Shown here: positions 8,645 through 16,351 of the stretch, one piece after another
Numbering within the stretch: the stretch's first letter is position 1
How the letters are laid out: each line of letters starts with the position of its first letter
Source of the DNA: Exiguobacterium sp018617385
Lineage (GTDB): Bacteria; Bacillota; Bacilli; Exiguobacteriales; Exiguobacteriaceae
DNA: 64,000 nucleotides
Assembly (NCBI RefSeq): GCF_018617385.1
Contig: NZ_JACSKA010000001.1
Coordinates: 372,001 to 436,000 of the forward strand
Direction: 5' to 3'
The notes under the pieces: generated by a model
What the model saw: the letters and a program-made list of their open reading frames with translations, nothing else
Databases searched by the model: none
What the model was told of the DNA's origin: nothing
Program-made: the position numbers and the translations under genes

Positions 8645-9579
8645 AGTGGAAGAAACTCGGACACATCTTCGACCCGGCGCCGTACGGATTTTTCGGGGAG
8701 TACTCCTCGTTCGCCCAGTCCCCTCAGGCGCTCGTCTTCGAAGATTTTGTGCGCATCTATTTCTCGACCCGTGAACCGGACGGTGACATGTTCAAGAGCC
8801 ACGTCCGATATGTGGACATGACACGTGATTTCGACATCATCGACGTGTCCACAGATGAGATCATCCCCCTTGGAAAACGAGGAACGTTCGACGAACACGG
8901 GATTTTCCCATTTCACGTCACGCGGACGCGTGATGGGCTTTATGGCTATACGAGTGGCTGGAGCCGTCGTGACTCGGTAGCTGTCGAAACGGGGATTGGC
9001 CTCTCTGTCAGTCGGGACGAGGGAGAGACGTTCGAACGACTCGGAGACGGACCGGTATTATCGGCGAGCATCGAGGAACCGTTTCTCGTCGGCGACCCTT
9101 TTGTCGTCACACGGGAACAATACTATATGTATTACATTTACGGGACGACATGGAAAGAGGGGCCGGATGGCGTCCAGGAACGAACGTATAAGATTGCGCT
9201 CGCCACGTCAGAAGATGGACAGACGTTCAAGCGTCACGGAAGAATCGTTTCGGATACGATTGCGGACGAGAGTCAGGCGCTTCCGACCGTGTTCGAAGCG
9301 GACGGACGTTACCATATGATCTTCTGTTTTCGAGACACCTTCGGCTTTCGGACCGACCCGTTACGCGGATATCGATTAGGTTACGCCTATTCGGAAAATC
9401 TGTTGGACTGGAAACGGGATGATGCGGCGCTCGGATTCGAGCGAAGTTCCGACGGATGGGACGCGGACATGGAATGTTATCCGCACGTCTTCGAGTGGGG
9501 AGGTCGGCACTATCTTCTCTATAACGGGAACGAGTTTGGGCGACATGGATTTGGTGTCGCAATTTTGGAGGACGTATGA
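8641..9579 (+). CDS. Five-bladed beta-propeller glycosidase-like protein 2
   Basis: A 312-residue paralogue of the preceding protein. It shares the blade patterns VRIYFSTRE, LGKRGTFDEHGIFPF, KIALATSEDGQTF, GRYHMIFCFRD and the C-terminal YLLYNGNEFGRHGFGVA. It overlaps its neighbours on both sides by 4 bases, so the two propellers and the acetyltransferase are probably made together. No signal peptide or membrane segment is visible. Function is unknown; a paired or heteromeric enzyme is possible. Confidence 0.65.
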   Translation: MKWKKLGHIFDPAPYGFFGEYSSFAQSPQALVFEDFVRIYFSTREPDGDMFKSHVRYVDMTRDFDIIDVSTDEIIPLGKRGTFDEHGIFPFHVTRTRDGLYGYTSGWSRRDSVAVETGIGLSVSRDEGETFERLGDGPVLSASIEEPFLVGDPFVVTREQYYMYYIYGTTWKEGPDGVQERTYKIALATSEDGQTFKRHGRIVSDTIADESQALPTVFEADGRYHMIFCFRDTFGFRTDPLRGYRLGYAYSENLLDWKRDDAALGFERSSDGWDADMECYPHVFEWGGRHYLLYNGNEFGRHGFGVAILEDV

Positions 9580-9995
9580 TGACTCGCGACCAAGGGACGG
9601 TTTCTGACTATGTGGCGCATCTTGAGGCGTGTGATCATCTGTTCCCGACTAAGCTGTCGGAGCGGGTAGCGCTAGAGCCATACGCTTTGAAGCTCTACGA
9701 ACGGGCGACGTCATATGAAATTTGGAACGATGGGCGTCTCGTCGGGCTAATCGCAGCATACATGGATACGGACATCGTCTTCATCAGCCATATTTGCGTG
9801 TTGCCGGAAGCGCCGTCCGGTAGTGGGCACGCCTTACTGGAAGCGTTATGCGAAGAAGCAATCGAGACGAACAAACGGAAGATTCATTTGCACGTCGAGG
9901 CAATGAACGAACGGGCGATTGCCTTCTACATGCGACACGGCTTCAGTGAGCTCGACCGAACGGGTGACGTGCTCGTCATGGAGTGTGTGTTGTGA
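9576..9995 (+). CDS. GNAT family N-acetyltransferase
   Basis: A 139-residue GNAT protein. The acetyl-CoA strand-loop is seen as ISHICVLPEAPSGSGHALLEAL, where SGSGHA stands at the usual R/Q-x-x-G-x-G/A position, and the C-terminal NERAIAFYMRHGF is typical of the fold. As last gene of an amino-sugar cluster it could N-acetylate the 4-amino group, as WecD does for dTDP-fucosamine; that is inference. The ATG at 9576 overlaps the previous stop, and a second ATG follows directly. Confidence 0.75.
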   Translation: MMTRDQGTVSDYVAHLEACDHLFPTKLSERVALEPYALKLYERATSYEIWNDGRLVGLIAAYMDTDIVFISHICVLPEAPSGSGHALLEALCEEAIETNKRKIHLHVEAMNERAIAFYMRHGFSELDRTGDVLVMECVL

Positions 9996-10023
9996 GATGA
10001 ATAGATAGCGAAATCGACGAGTC

Positions 10024-10054
10024 GGGCACCTTTCTACTGAGGAGGGTGTCTTTT
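10024..10054 (+). terminator. Rho-independent terminator of the polysaccharide operon
   Basis: GGCACC pairs with GGTGTC (one G:U) across a 14-base loop and is followed by TTTT. It lies about 30 bases after the GNAT stop and separates this operon from the WxL genes. Confidence 0.65.
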
Positions 10055-10097
10055 GTCATCCAAAATACAAGAGAAGAAATGATTTCAAAATAAAAGT

Positions 10098-10125
10098 TTG
10101 AATTGTCTGATAATGGATATAAGAT
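10098..10125 (+). promoter_or_regulatory. Possible promoter of the WxL operon
   Basis: TTGAAT and TAAGAT are spaced 16 bases apart in an AT-rich stretch, about 40 bases before the start codon at 10168. Judged by eye only. Confidence 0.4.
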
Positions 10126-10167
10126 ACATAGAATCTATGCCTTTTGTCTCATACGATTGGAGGCCTT

Positions 10168-11475
10168 ATGAGGAAACCGTACTTAACGTATATAGCGTGC
10201 GTCCTTATTTTGTTGTGCATCAGTCACCCGATGCACTTCTATGCAACGGAGGATTCGACGTGCGAAGCATGTGGTGCCGAAGAACCGGTAGATGAGGAAG
10301 TCAGCCCGGATGAACCACTCGACGAAGAGGTGCCGGAGGCTCCGATACCTGACTCTGAACAGGAGACCGCTGAGTCTGAACCCGCACAAGAACCGAGTTC
10401 AACTGAAACGGAGGCGGCTCCTTCGACTCCAGTTCAGGACACAGAACCGGAATCAGAAGAGGGAGCGTCCATCCTTGACCCCGTACCCGAACCATCGGAA
10501 ACCGAGCAAGATCCGGTGCCTGCGGAAGGGGAGGATGAGGAGGCTTCAACAGCGGAAACGGATGGCCTTGAAACGAGTGAACCGACGGAAACTTCAGACT
10601 CGATTCAAGCGAACGGATTGCTCGGAGTCTCCTTACTGTCAGAGATCAGCTTGAGCGGAGCCTACAGTGACCGCGTGGAGTTGACGTTGACCGGACAAGG
10701 GGTCCTCGATTTGAATCTACTGAAAGACCGTTTCGTCATCTTCCAAATTCCGAGCGCGTTGATGCCGTATCTCGACGAATCCAGTTTGGCGGGAAGTTAC
10801 GAGATTCCTGCCCTGATTGGCGTGAATCGGGGAACCATCGCCACGAATCAATGGGTAGTGGATGAGGCGCGGGAGCAGGTGTATTTCCGTGCGAATCAGT
10901 TGCTCAGTGTGTCTGTATTGAACCCGAAACAATATCAATTCAAACTCAGTTTTCGCTTGAATCGTTTGCCTCTAGGGACACCTCAAGCCCATACCTTTTA
11001 TGGCCACATGACAAATGAACTGGTGAGGATTGACCTACTATCAGATGGCAGGGATGCGTGGACGCTCGAGACGGAAGGTCCGATTTTTCAGTTGAATGTT
11101 CCGTCCGCAATCGACTTCGGTAGCATATCGATTCGTCCGAGTGGTCAACGCATCTACCGAGATCAAGCGATGACCGTGACCGTCTCGCACCTTCGAGCGC
11201 TCGGATACGCGTGGCGTCTCACCGCGACCGCGACGCCGTTGACGTCTTCAGGAGGACATACGTTGATGGACACGGTCTTCTTCAAGCGAGAAGATGGGAC
11301 CATCGTTTCCTTAGAGCAAGGTGTGCAAGTGATTGCAGAAGGCACGATGACAGAGCAGGCGACACCGTTGACGTATGGACCGACCGAAGGGATTTTTTTG
11401 AACGTGCAATCTCAATTACCTCAACCGACAACGTATCAAACGACCATCAACTGGACACTTGTGAACGCCCCATAG
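10168..11475 (+). CDS. WxL-domain surface protein with acidic spacer
   Basis: A 435-residue secreted protein. A signal peptide (about residues 1-27) is followed by a Cys pair (TCEACGAEEP), then an E/P/S/T-rich spacer of about 120 residues, then a folded region. The C-terminal WxL domain shows both Trp motifs, YAWRLTATA and, at the extreme end, TINWTLVNAP. WxL domains bind peptidoglycan non-covalently and display proteins on Gram-positive surfaces. The start at 10168 has GGAGG 4 bases upstream. It is followed by a second WxL protein and a DUF916 protein, the usual three-part operon. The acidic spacer likely projects the head from the wall. Confidence 0.8.
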   Translation: MRKPYLTYIACVLILLCISHPMHFYATEDSTCEACGAEEPVDEEVSPDEPLDEEVPEAPIPDSEQETAESEPAQEPSSTETEAAPSTPVQDTEPESEEGASILDPVPEPSETEQDPVPAEGEDEEASTAETDGLETSEPTETSDSIQANGLLGVSLLSEISLSGAYSDRVELTLTGQGVLDLNLLKDRFVIFQIPSALMPYLDESSLAGSYEIPALIGVNRGTIATNQWVVDEAREQVYFRANQLLSVSVLNPKQYQFKLSFRLNRLPLGTPQAHTFYGHMTNELVRIDLLSDGRDAWTLETEGPIFQLNVPSAIDFGSISIRPSGQRIYRDQAMTVTVSHLRALGYAWRLTATATPLTSSGGHTLMDTVFFKREDGTIVSLEQGVQVIAEGTMTEQATPLTYGPTEGIFLNVQSQLPQPTTYQTTINWTLVNAP

Positions 11476-11489
11476 AGGAGAGAACCTAA

Positions 11490-12203
11490 ATGAGGAAAAA
11501 ACGTGTACGTCTTATGTTGTTGAGCAGTATGCTATGTTTTGGAAACATGATGACCGTTTCAGCGATGAGCGGGGAGACGGAGGCGACCATCGAGTTCACG
11601 GAACTTGGGGTGCCAGACATCTATGACCCTGCTACGGATGCACCTTTTTCACCACAACCAGATGCGAACGATGGGTTTGTGAACACGACGGCGGCAGAAC
11701 TGACCCTCGACTTTGCGCCAAATCTGTATTTTGGCACGCACACCGTTCGAGATACGATGGCACTTGAATATGTGGCGCAGGCGTCAGTGAACGGAAGCAA
11801 GTTGCCGAGAAGTCTGTTGGTGCAAGTCACAGACCGGCGGACGACGTTTGGGAACTGGTCGGTCCACGTCAAGGCGACACCGTTCGAGCGGACGACCGTT
11901 CCAGATGTTGATTCCTTGCCCGGGGCATATTTCACATTCAATGGAGGAGCGGTGAAATCACCGATTGGTGGTACGGACAGTCCTGTGTTAAGCAGTGGTA
12001 ACATTCAATTGAATACGGATAATCAATACGTCAATGTGATGTCGGCTGCGGCCAATACAGGTCAATTCACCTGGCTGGCCCACTGGACGGGAGCAGGCGC
12101 TTCGGTTAAATTACGTGTCGCCAATAACACGATGCAAGTCGGTCAACATGTGTCGAAGCTGACATGGTCGCTGACGCCGAACTTGTTGCCTCCTGTGAAT
12201 TGA
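11490..12203 (+). CDS. WxL-domain surface protein
   Basis: A 237-residue secreted protein: signal peptide (about 1-26), then a domain with the two WxL motifs in degenerate form (NWSVHVKA) and complete form near the C-terminus (LTWSLTPNLLP). It is small and close to a bare WxL domain, so it may be the structural partner in a cell-surface complex with the proteins encoded on either side. It starts 14 bases after the previous stop with GAGGAGAG upstream. Confidence 0.8.
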   Translation: MRKKRVRLMLLSSMLCFGNMMTVSAMSGETEATIEFTELGVPDIYDPATDAPFSPQPDANDGFVNTTAAELTLDFAPNLYFGTHTVRDTMALEYVAQASVNGSKLPRSLLVQVTDRRTTFGNWSVHVKATPFERTTVPDVDSLPGAYFTFNGGAVKSPIGGTDSPVLSSGNIQLNTDNQYVNVMSAAANTGQFTWLAHWTGAGASVKLRVANNTMQVGQHVSKLTWSLTPNLLPPVN

Positions 12204-12213
12204 GGGTGATGGG

Positions 12214-13218
12214 ATGAAGCGAATTTGGATCATCGGAATCGGTATAATTTGTTGGTCGTGGATGGCTACCCTCTCGTCGGTTCATGCGCAAACAGGTGAG
12301 GTCGGTTTCTCGGTTGAAATCGTTCCTCATGCCAAGCAACTCAATCCACAAGTCGGATATTTCGACTTGTTCGTCTCCCCGGCAGAACCTGTCGTGCTCG
12401 AACTAGTGATTCACAATCATCTCGACAAACGTCAACGTTACGAGTTGAACATCGGAAATGCGTATACGAATGAACTGGGTGTGATTGTGTATGATCAATC
12501 TGAACCGGTGCGAGAGGGCGTTTCGTTCACCGATTTAGTGGATGACCTGCATCAAACGATCGAAGTCGGGCCGTCTGAAGCAAAGCGGGTGAAGATTGAA
12601 GCAAATGCGGTCGGTGAGATGATGGATGGGGTATTGCTCGGCGGGATTCGCGTATCGAGGACGGAAGATCCCGCTACGCCAGAACAGGTAGGTGTTCAAA
12701 ATCAGTATGAGTATGTGATCGGTGTGAAATTGACGACGACGACGAAACAAGTCGTGTATGAACCGAAATGGGAGAGCGTTTCGGTCAACACGAATCACTA
12801 CTATCCACATGTCGCATTTCAGATTGCGAATCAGACGGGTTCCATCAGCGGACAGGTCGATCTCGAGATGCGCGTCGAGTCTGAAGAAGGAAAGACCATG
12901 TCGCACCGGATGGAAGCGAGGATGGCGCCTTATACGAATACAGGATTCCGTTTTCCCATCACGGAACGCCTTGCACCAGGGACGTATCAGGTGTCTGTCG
13001 AAATGAAGGAACGGGAGACGAATCGGACGTGGTCATTTACGGACTCTTTCAAGGTCACGGACGAGGAGGCGGCTCACATTCAAGAGAGGGTGGAAGAACC
13101 GGTCATACAACAATCGGGCTTCTTGAATCGTGACATGACGTTGCCGATTGTGGGAATTTGTCTACTCCTTAGCATCGGCTATATCCTTTACTTGAGAAGA
13201 CGTTTGAGAAGCGCGTAA
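12214..13218 (+). CDS. DUF916/DUF3324 membrane-anchored cell-surface protein
   Basis: A 334-residue protein with signal peptide (1-25), an N-terminal Ig-like DUF916 domain (EIVPHAKQLNPQVGYFDLFV), a second DUF3324-type beta domain, and a C-terminal membrane helix (about 307-326, LPIVGICLLLSIGYILYL) followed by an Arg-rich tail. This family accompanies WxL proteins and is thought to bind them and host matrix components. The final codons lie inside the first copy of a duplicated terminator hairpin. Confidence 0.82.
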   Translation: MKRIWIIGIGIICWSWMATLSSVHAQTGEVGFSVEIVPHAKQLNPQVGYFDLFVSPAEPVVLELVIHNHLDKRQRYELNIGNAYTNELGVIVYDQSEPVREGVSFTDLVDDLHQTIEVGPSEAKRVKIEANAVGEMMDGVLLGGIRVSRTEDPATPEQVGVQNQYEYVIGVKLTTTTKQVVYEPKWESVSVNTNHYYPHVAFQIANQTGSISGQVDLEMRVESEEGKTMSHRMEARMAPYTNTGFRFPITERLAPGTYQVSVEMKERETNRTWSFTDSFKVTDEEAAHIQERVEEPVIQQSGFLNRDMTLPIVGICLLLSIGYILYLRRRLRSA

Positions 13219-13228
13219 CAGCGCTTCT
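13205..13228 (+). repeat. 24-bp direct repeat, left copy (terminator stem)
   Basis: This 24-base sequence, beginning TGAGAAGCGCGTAACA, is exactly repeated at 13796-13819. It contains the DUF916 stop codon in the loop of an AGAAGCGC/GCGCTTCT hairpin. The T-run that should follow is missing here and present after the right copy. Confidence 0.9.
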
Positions 13229-13795
13229 CAGCTTGTTGACTAACATGAATCATATCGCTCGCCTGTCCGGCGCCCACGCTTTCCGCAGGCAATCCCGGAG
13301 CCGCATCGCGACTCAAGTCGCTGCTGGGTCTCCGTCAGATTGCTTTCCTGTCGGAGTCGGGGCGCCGTCGGGCGAGCAACGCAAACGGTCGTCATCTGGC
13401 GGCCGTTTGTCTTCTTCCAAGGCCACGACGGCCGAAGAAAAAGCTCGGTATTTACTTTGAATCGATGTTTTAGGGGAAAGGGAAGGTAAACGCCGAGATC
13501 ATCCTCCTCGGGCCGCTGTTCAACATCCGTTCCGTTCGTCAGACCGTGAAGGATGGATGGTGTCGACTTGTTGATCATCAGACCCGCCCCCTGTGTGTTC
13601 TTCTCACACCATTATATGGGATGAAGGACAAAAGGTGACCAAGAACGGGCAGGCGAGACTCCTGAGGGAATAGCAAGCAAAGGGAGACCCAGGAGTGACG
13701 CAGTCGCGATGCGGCTCCCTGCTTGCCCCTAGGAAAGCGAGCTGTGTCCGGGTTGGGCATATAAAAGACATTAGACCTATACTTTGTCTACAGTC
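13229..13795. repeat. 567-bp insert carrying two inverted structured repeats
   Basis: This gene-free stretch sits exactly between the two 24-bp direct copies. It holds two diverged copies of a G+C-rich structured repeat in opposite orientation: about 13262-13360 on the - strand and 13651-13758 on the + strand. They share GTCGCGATGCGGCTCC (+ strand at 13703-13718, - strand at 13297-13312) and the patterns GGAGACCCAG and GGAAAGCG. The layout recalls the common Bacillaceae intergenic repeat with CTCC...GGAAAGCG. The 290 bases between them show no convincing gene and no transposase was recognised. Confidence 0.7.
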
Positions 13796-13819
13796 TGAGA
13801 AGCGCGTAACAGCGCTTCT
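13796..13819 (+). repeat. 24-bp direct repeat, right copy
   Basis: Exact copy of 13205-13228. Flanking bases differ on both sides, so the duplication is limited to 24 bases. Confidence 0.9.
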
Positions 13820-13824
13820 TTTTT
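13798..13824 (+). terminator. Rho-independent terminator displaced from the WxL operon
   Basis: AGAAGCGC and GCGCTTCT pair around a 6-base loop, followed by six T. It was probably the original operon terminator directly after the DUF916 stop before the 567-bp insert. Confidence 0.75.
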
Positions 13825-13887
13825 CGTCAAGAAGGAACTTTCCGCTTTGTGTAGAATAGTACAAAAAGAAAAAGCGCCTGACCGAGG

Positions 13888-14127
13888 TCAAACACTTTTC
13901 TTAAGCTCTCGTTTCCGATCACGTTGTACTTTCCAAATCACAGATCCGACGATGATCAGGATTGGCGCGATGACCCATGGACGGGCTTCGAGAATCGAGA
14001 CGAGTTCAAAGATGGAGAGCCATCCGCTCACCATAATTAAGACTAGCAAAAAGGTTTTCAGTCCCCCCCGGACCGGAAGCCAAAAATAGACGAACAATGT
14101 CACTAAGAAAAAAGCGATTAAGCCCAT
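13888..14127 (-). CDS. Small three-helix membrane protein
   Basis: A 79-residue hydrophobic protein with about three membrane helices (LIAFFLVTLFVYFWL, FLLVLIMVSGWLSIF, WVIAPILIIVGSVIW) and a basic C-terminus (KVQRDRKRELKKS). The start at 14127 is preferred over one 24 bases upstream because AAAGGA lies 8 bases before it. No family was recognised. It stands alone between convergent and divergent neighbours. Confidence 0.65.
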   Translation of the reverse strand: MGLIAFFLVTLFVYFWLPVRGGLKTFLLVLIMVSGWLSIFELVSILEARPWVIAPILIIVGSVIWKVQRDRKRELKKSV

Positions 14128-14252
14128 GCGGTTTGTCCTTTCACCCATCATTTTGACTCATTATAGCAAAGAACATCGAGAGAGTGTTAGAAGCTTCACT
14201 TCTTGGGCGTGTTTCGGTACGCTTATAAAAGATGATTGAAGGAGGAACTGAT

Positions 14253-15494
14253 GTGAAATTTGGAATTATTGGTTTAGGATACGTTGGATTGGCTACACTT
14301 TGTGGTTTGGCAAAAGCCGGTCATCACGTCATCGGAGTGGAAGCGGACGAAGAGAAGTTGCGTCTTCTCATGAGTGGACATCCGCCATTCCATGAACCAG
14401 GCATGGCAGAGGTGTTGCAAGAGCACGCCGATCAGATCACCTTGACAAGCCGAATCGCCGATACGGAGCAGGTCGACTATTTGATTCTTGCCGTCGGGAC
14501 ACCGAGCAAGTCGGATGGAAGCTGTGACTTATCTTATATCGAAGCAGTCCTGTCGGAACTGAATACGAAGCATAAAATCGTCATTCGTAGCTCGGTCCCA
14601 CCCGGCACGACAGATTTACTGAACATCATGTATCCCTCTCATACGTTTGCGATCGTACCGGAATTTTTACAAGAAGGACGCGCGCTCGCAGATGTCATGA
14701 AACCACACCGTGTCGTCATCGGGTGTGAAAACCTCGAAGTTGCAGAAGAGTTGGCGGGCATCTATGGACGCCTTGGCGTTCCGCTCATCTGTACGACACC
14801 GATCAATGCAGAACTCATCAAATACGCCTCGAACGCCTTCTTGGCCACGAAAATCAGCTTCATGAACGACTTGTCGCGTCTAGCCGATCAAGCTGGCGCT
14901 GACATTTCGACGATTGCGGACGGGATGGGACTCGACCCACGAATCGGACGTTCGTTCTTGAACGCGGGCATCGGATACGGAGGTTCGTGTTTCCCGAAAG
15001 ATATGAACGCACTCCTTCACGTCGCGAGTGAGAACGAGATCGACCTACGTGTCATCCGCGCGGCGGCGAAAGTGAATGAGACGCAAATCGAGTACGTGCT
15101 CTCGAAATTGAACGTTGAACCGAACATGCGCGTGGCTATCCTTGGTTTGGCATTCAAACCGGGAACGGACGATATGCGGGATGCCCCATCGATTCTCCTC
15201 GCTCACCATATGGTGGCCCGTAACGTGGACGTCATCGGGTATGATCCGATTGCGACGTGGGACTATCCGCAAGCGACGACCGTCGAAGAGGCGCTGAAGG
15301 GAGCCGATTATGCCATTCTCGTCACAGAATGGGACGAGATTGTGAATTTGGCACCGGATGCTTTCAGCGGCATGCGCCAGCGTCGATTGATCGATGCACG
15401 GAATGCATGGAAGTTCGCACGCGATCCAGGCGATGTGTCATACGAAGGAATCGGACGGATGCAACGTCCGTCGAACACACCGACTTCAAACTAA
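14253..15494 (+). CDS. ugd: UDP-glucose 6-dehydrogenase family protein
   Basis: It oxidises UDP-glucose to UDP-glucuronate with two NAD. The 413-residue protein has GLGYVGL (7-13), the catalytic Cys246 in GGSCFPKD, and the C-terminal domain with GLAFKPGTDDMRDAPS. The GTG start at 14253 was chosen because AAGGAGG ends 7 bases upstream; an in-frame ATG at 14232 has no site. UDP-glucuronate could feed teichuronic acid or the polysaccharide encoded at 1-9995. UDP-amino-sugar dehydrogenases share the fold, so the substrate is probable but not certain. Confidence 0.88.
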   Translation: MKFGIIGLGYVGLATLCGLAKAGHHVIGVEADEEKLRLLMSGHPPFHEPGMAEVLQEHADQITLTSRIADTEQVDYLILAVGTPSKSDGSCDLSYIEAVLSELNTKHKIVIRSSVPPGTTDLLNIMYPSHTFAIVPEFLQEGRALADVMKPHRVVIGCENLEVAEELAGIYGRLGVPLICTTPINAELIKYASNAFLATKISFMNDLSRLADQAGADISTIADGMGLDPRIGRSFLNAGIGYGGSCFPKDMNALLHVASENEIDLRVIRAAAKVNETQIEYVLSKLNVEPNMRVAILGLAFKPGTDDMRDAPSILLAHHMVARNVDVIGYDPIATWDYPQATTVEEALKGADYAILVTEWDEIVNLAPDAFSGMRQRRLIDARNAWKFARDPGDVSYEGIGRMQRPSNTPTSN

Positions 15495-15502
15495 ACCTGT
15501 TC

Positions 15503-15532
15503 AGGACCGCTCATGTAGGCGGTCCTGTTTTT
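15503..15532 (+). terminator. Rho-independent terminator after ugd
   Basis: AGGACCGC pairs with GCGGTCCT around an 8-base loop, then GTTTTTG. Confidence 0.85.
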
Positions 15533-15591
15533 GTATGGGATGAATCTTTTGCGTGACTCATGACGTAAAGAAAGAAGAGGAGGTGAGGCAC

Positions 15592-16320
15592 ATGTGGATT
15601 CTTATATTGGCTGCTGTCATCGTCATCGCACTCGGTTTCGCAGTAGACCGGCTCGGTTGGTATCACTTGATTTCTGGATACAATACGATGTCGAAAGAGA
15701 GACAGGAGCGGGTCGACATCAAAAAAGTGGCGCGGCTGATTGCCTGGATGTGTTACGGCATTGGTGCACTTTTTGTCGTCATTGCGCTCATCGAACTGTC
15801 TGGTTGGAACGTCCCGCTCGAACCGTTCTTTCTCGTCCTGATGGTCTTCATTGTCGGGATGCTCTGGCGGATGCAGCGCTATGACGGCAATATTTATGAT
15901 GAAGCGGGACACTTGAGACCGGGCGGGAAAAAGCGCCTCATCCCGATCATCATCGTCTCCGTCGTCTTACTTGTCGGTGTACCGGCACTCCTATTTTGGT
16001 TCAGTCAACCGACTGAGGTGACCGTGACGGATGAAGCGATCGTGATCGAAGGCAGTTATGGTCGTGAGGTCCCGTTTGATGAGGTGGAAGACGTGGCGTG
16101 GACGACGTTGCCGGAAATCGCGCGTCGGACGAACGGAGCAGACACGGGATCACGTCTGACGGGACATTTTCGGACGGAGGCAGGGGAGGATGTCCTCCTC
16201 TTTATCGACCGTGATGTCGAGCCGGTCATTCGACTCGATTGGTCGGAAAAAGCAATCTATCTCAATCAGTCTTCGGTCGAAGAGACGCGGCAGTTATACG
16301 AAGCCATTCGTGCACGCTGA
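15592..16320 (+). CDS. DUF3784-type membrane protein with PH-like domain
   Basis: A 242-residue membrane protein. Three helices lie in the first half (near 3-20, 48-70 and 77-90), with SGYNTMSKERQERVDIKK, a pattern typical of DUF3784, between the first two. A fourth helix (IPIIIVSVVLLVGVPALLFW) leads to a C-terminal beta-rich bacterial PH-like domain (VTVTDEAIVIEGSYGREVPFDEVEDV). AGGAGGTGAGG precedes the ATG at 15592. Function is unknown; PH-like domains of this type are found in membrane-stress proteins. Confidence 0.7.
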   Translation: MWILILAAVIVIALGFAVDRLGWYHLISGYNTMSKERQERVDIKKVARLIAWMCYGIGALFVVIALIELSGWNVPLEPFFLVLMVFIVGMLWRMQRYDGNIYDEAGHLRPGGKKRLIPIIIVSVVLLVGVPALLFWFSQPTEVTVTDEAIVIEGSYGREVPFDEVEDVAWTTLPEIARRTNGADTGSRLTGHFRTEAGEDVLLFIDRDVEPVIRLDWSEKAIYLNQSSVEETRQLYEAIRAR

Positions 16321-16322
16321 AA

Positions 16323-16351
16323 AAAGGGACACTCAACGCGAGTGTCCCTTT
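16323..16351. terminator. Bidirectional terminator
   Basis: GGGACACTC and GAGTGTCCC pair around a 5-base loop with an A-run before and T-run after, so it can stop both converging transcripts. It includes the stop of the - strand EAL gene. Confidence 0.85.

Noticed and set aside
10310..10600. Repetitive-looking acidic coding region as a CRISPR array or DNA repeat
   Set aside because: It is irregular E/P/S/T coding sequence without constant repeat-spacer units.
13240..13578. 112-residue frame on the - strand in the gene-free insert, considered as a transposase remnant
   Set aside because: No DDE, HUH or serine recombinase motif is visible and part of it is read from the structured repeat.
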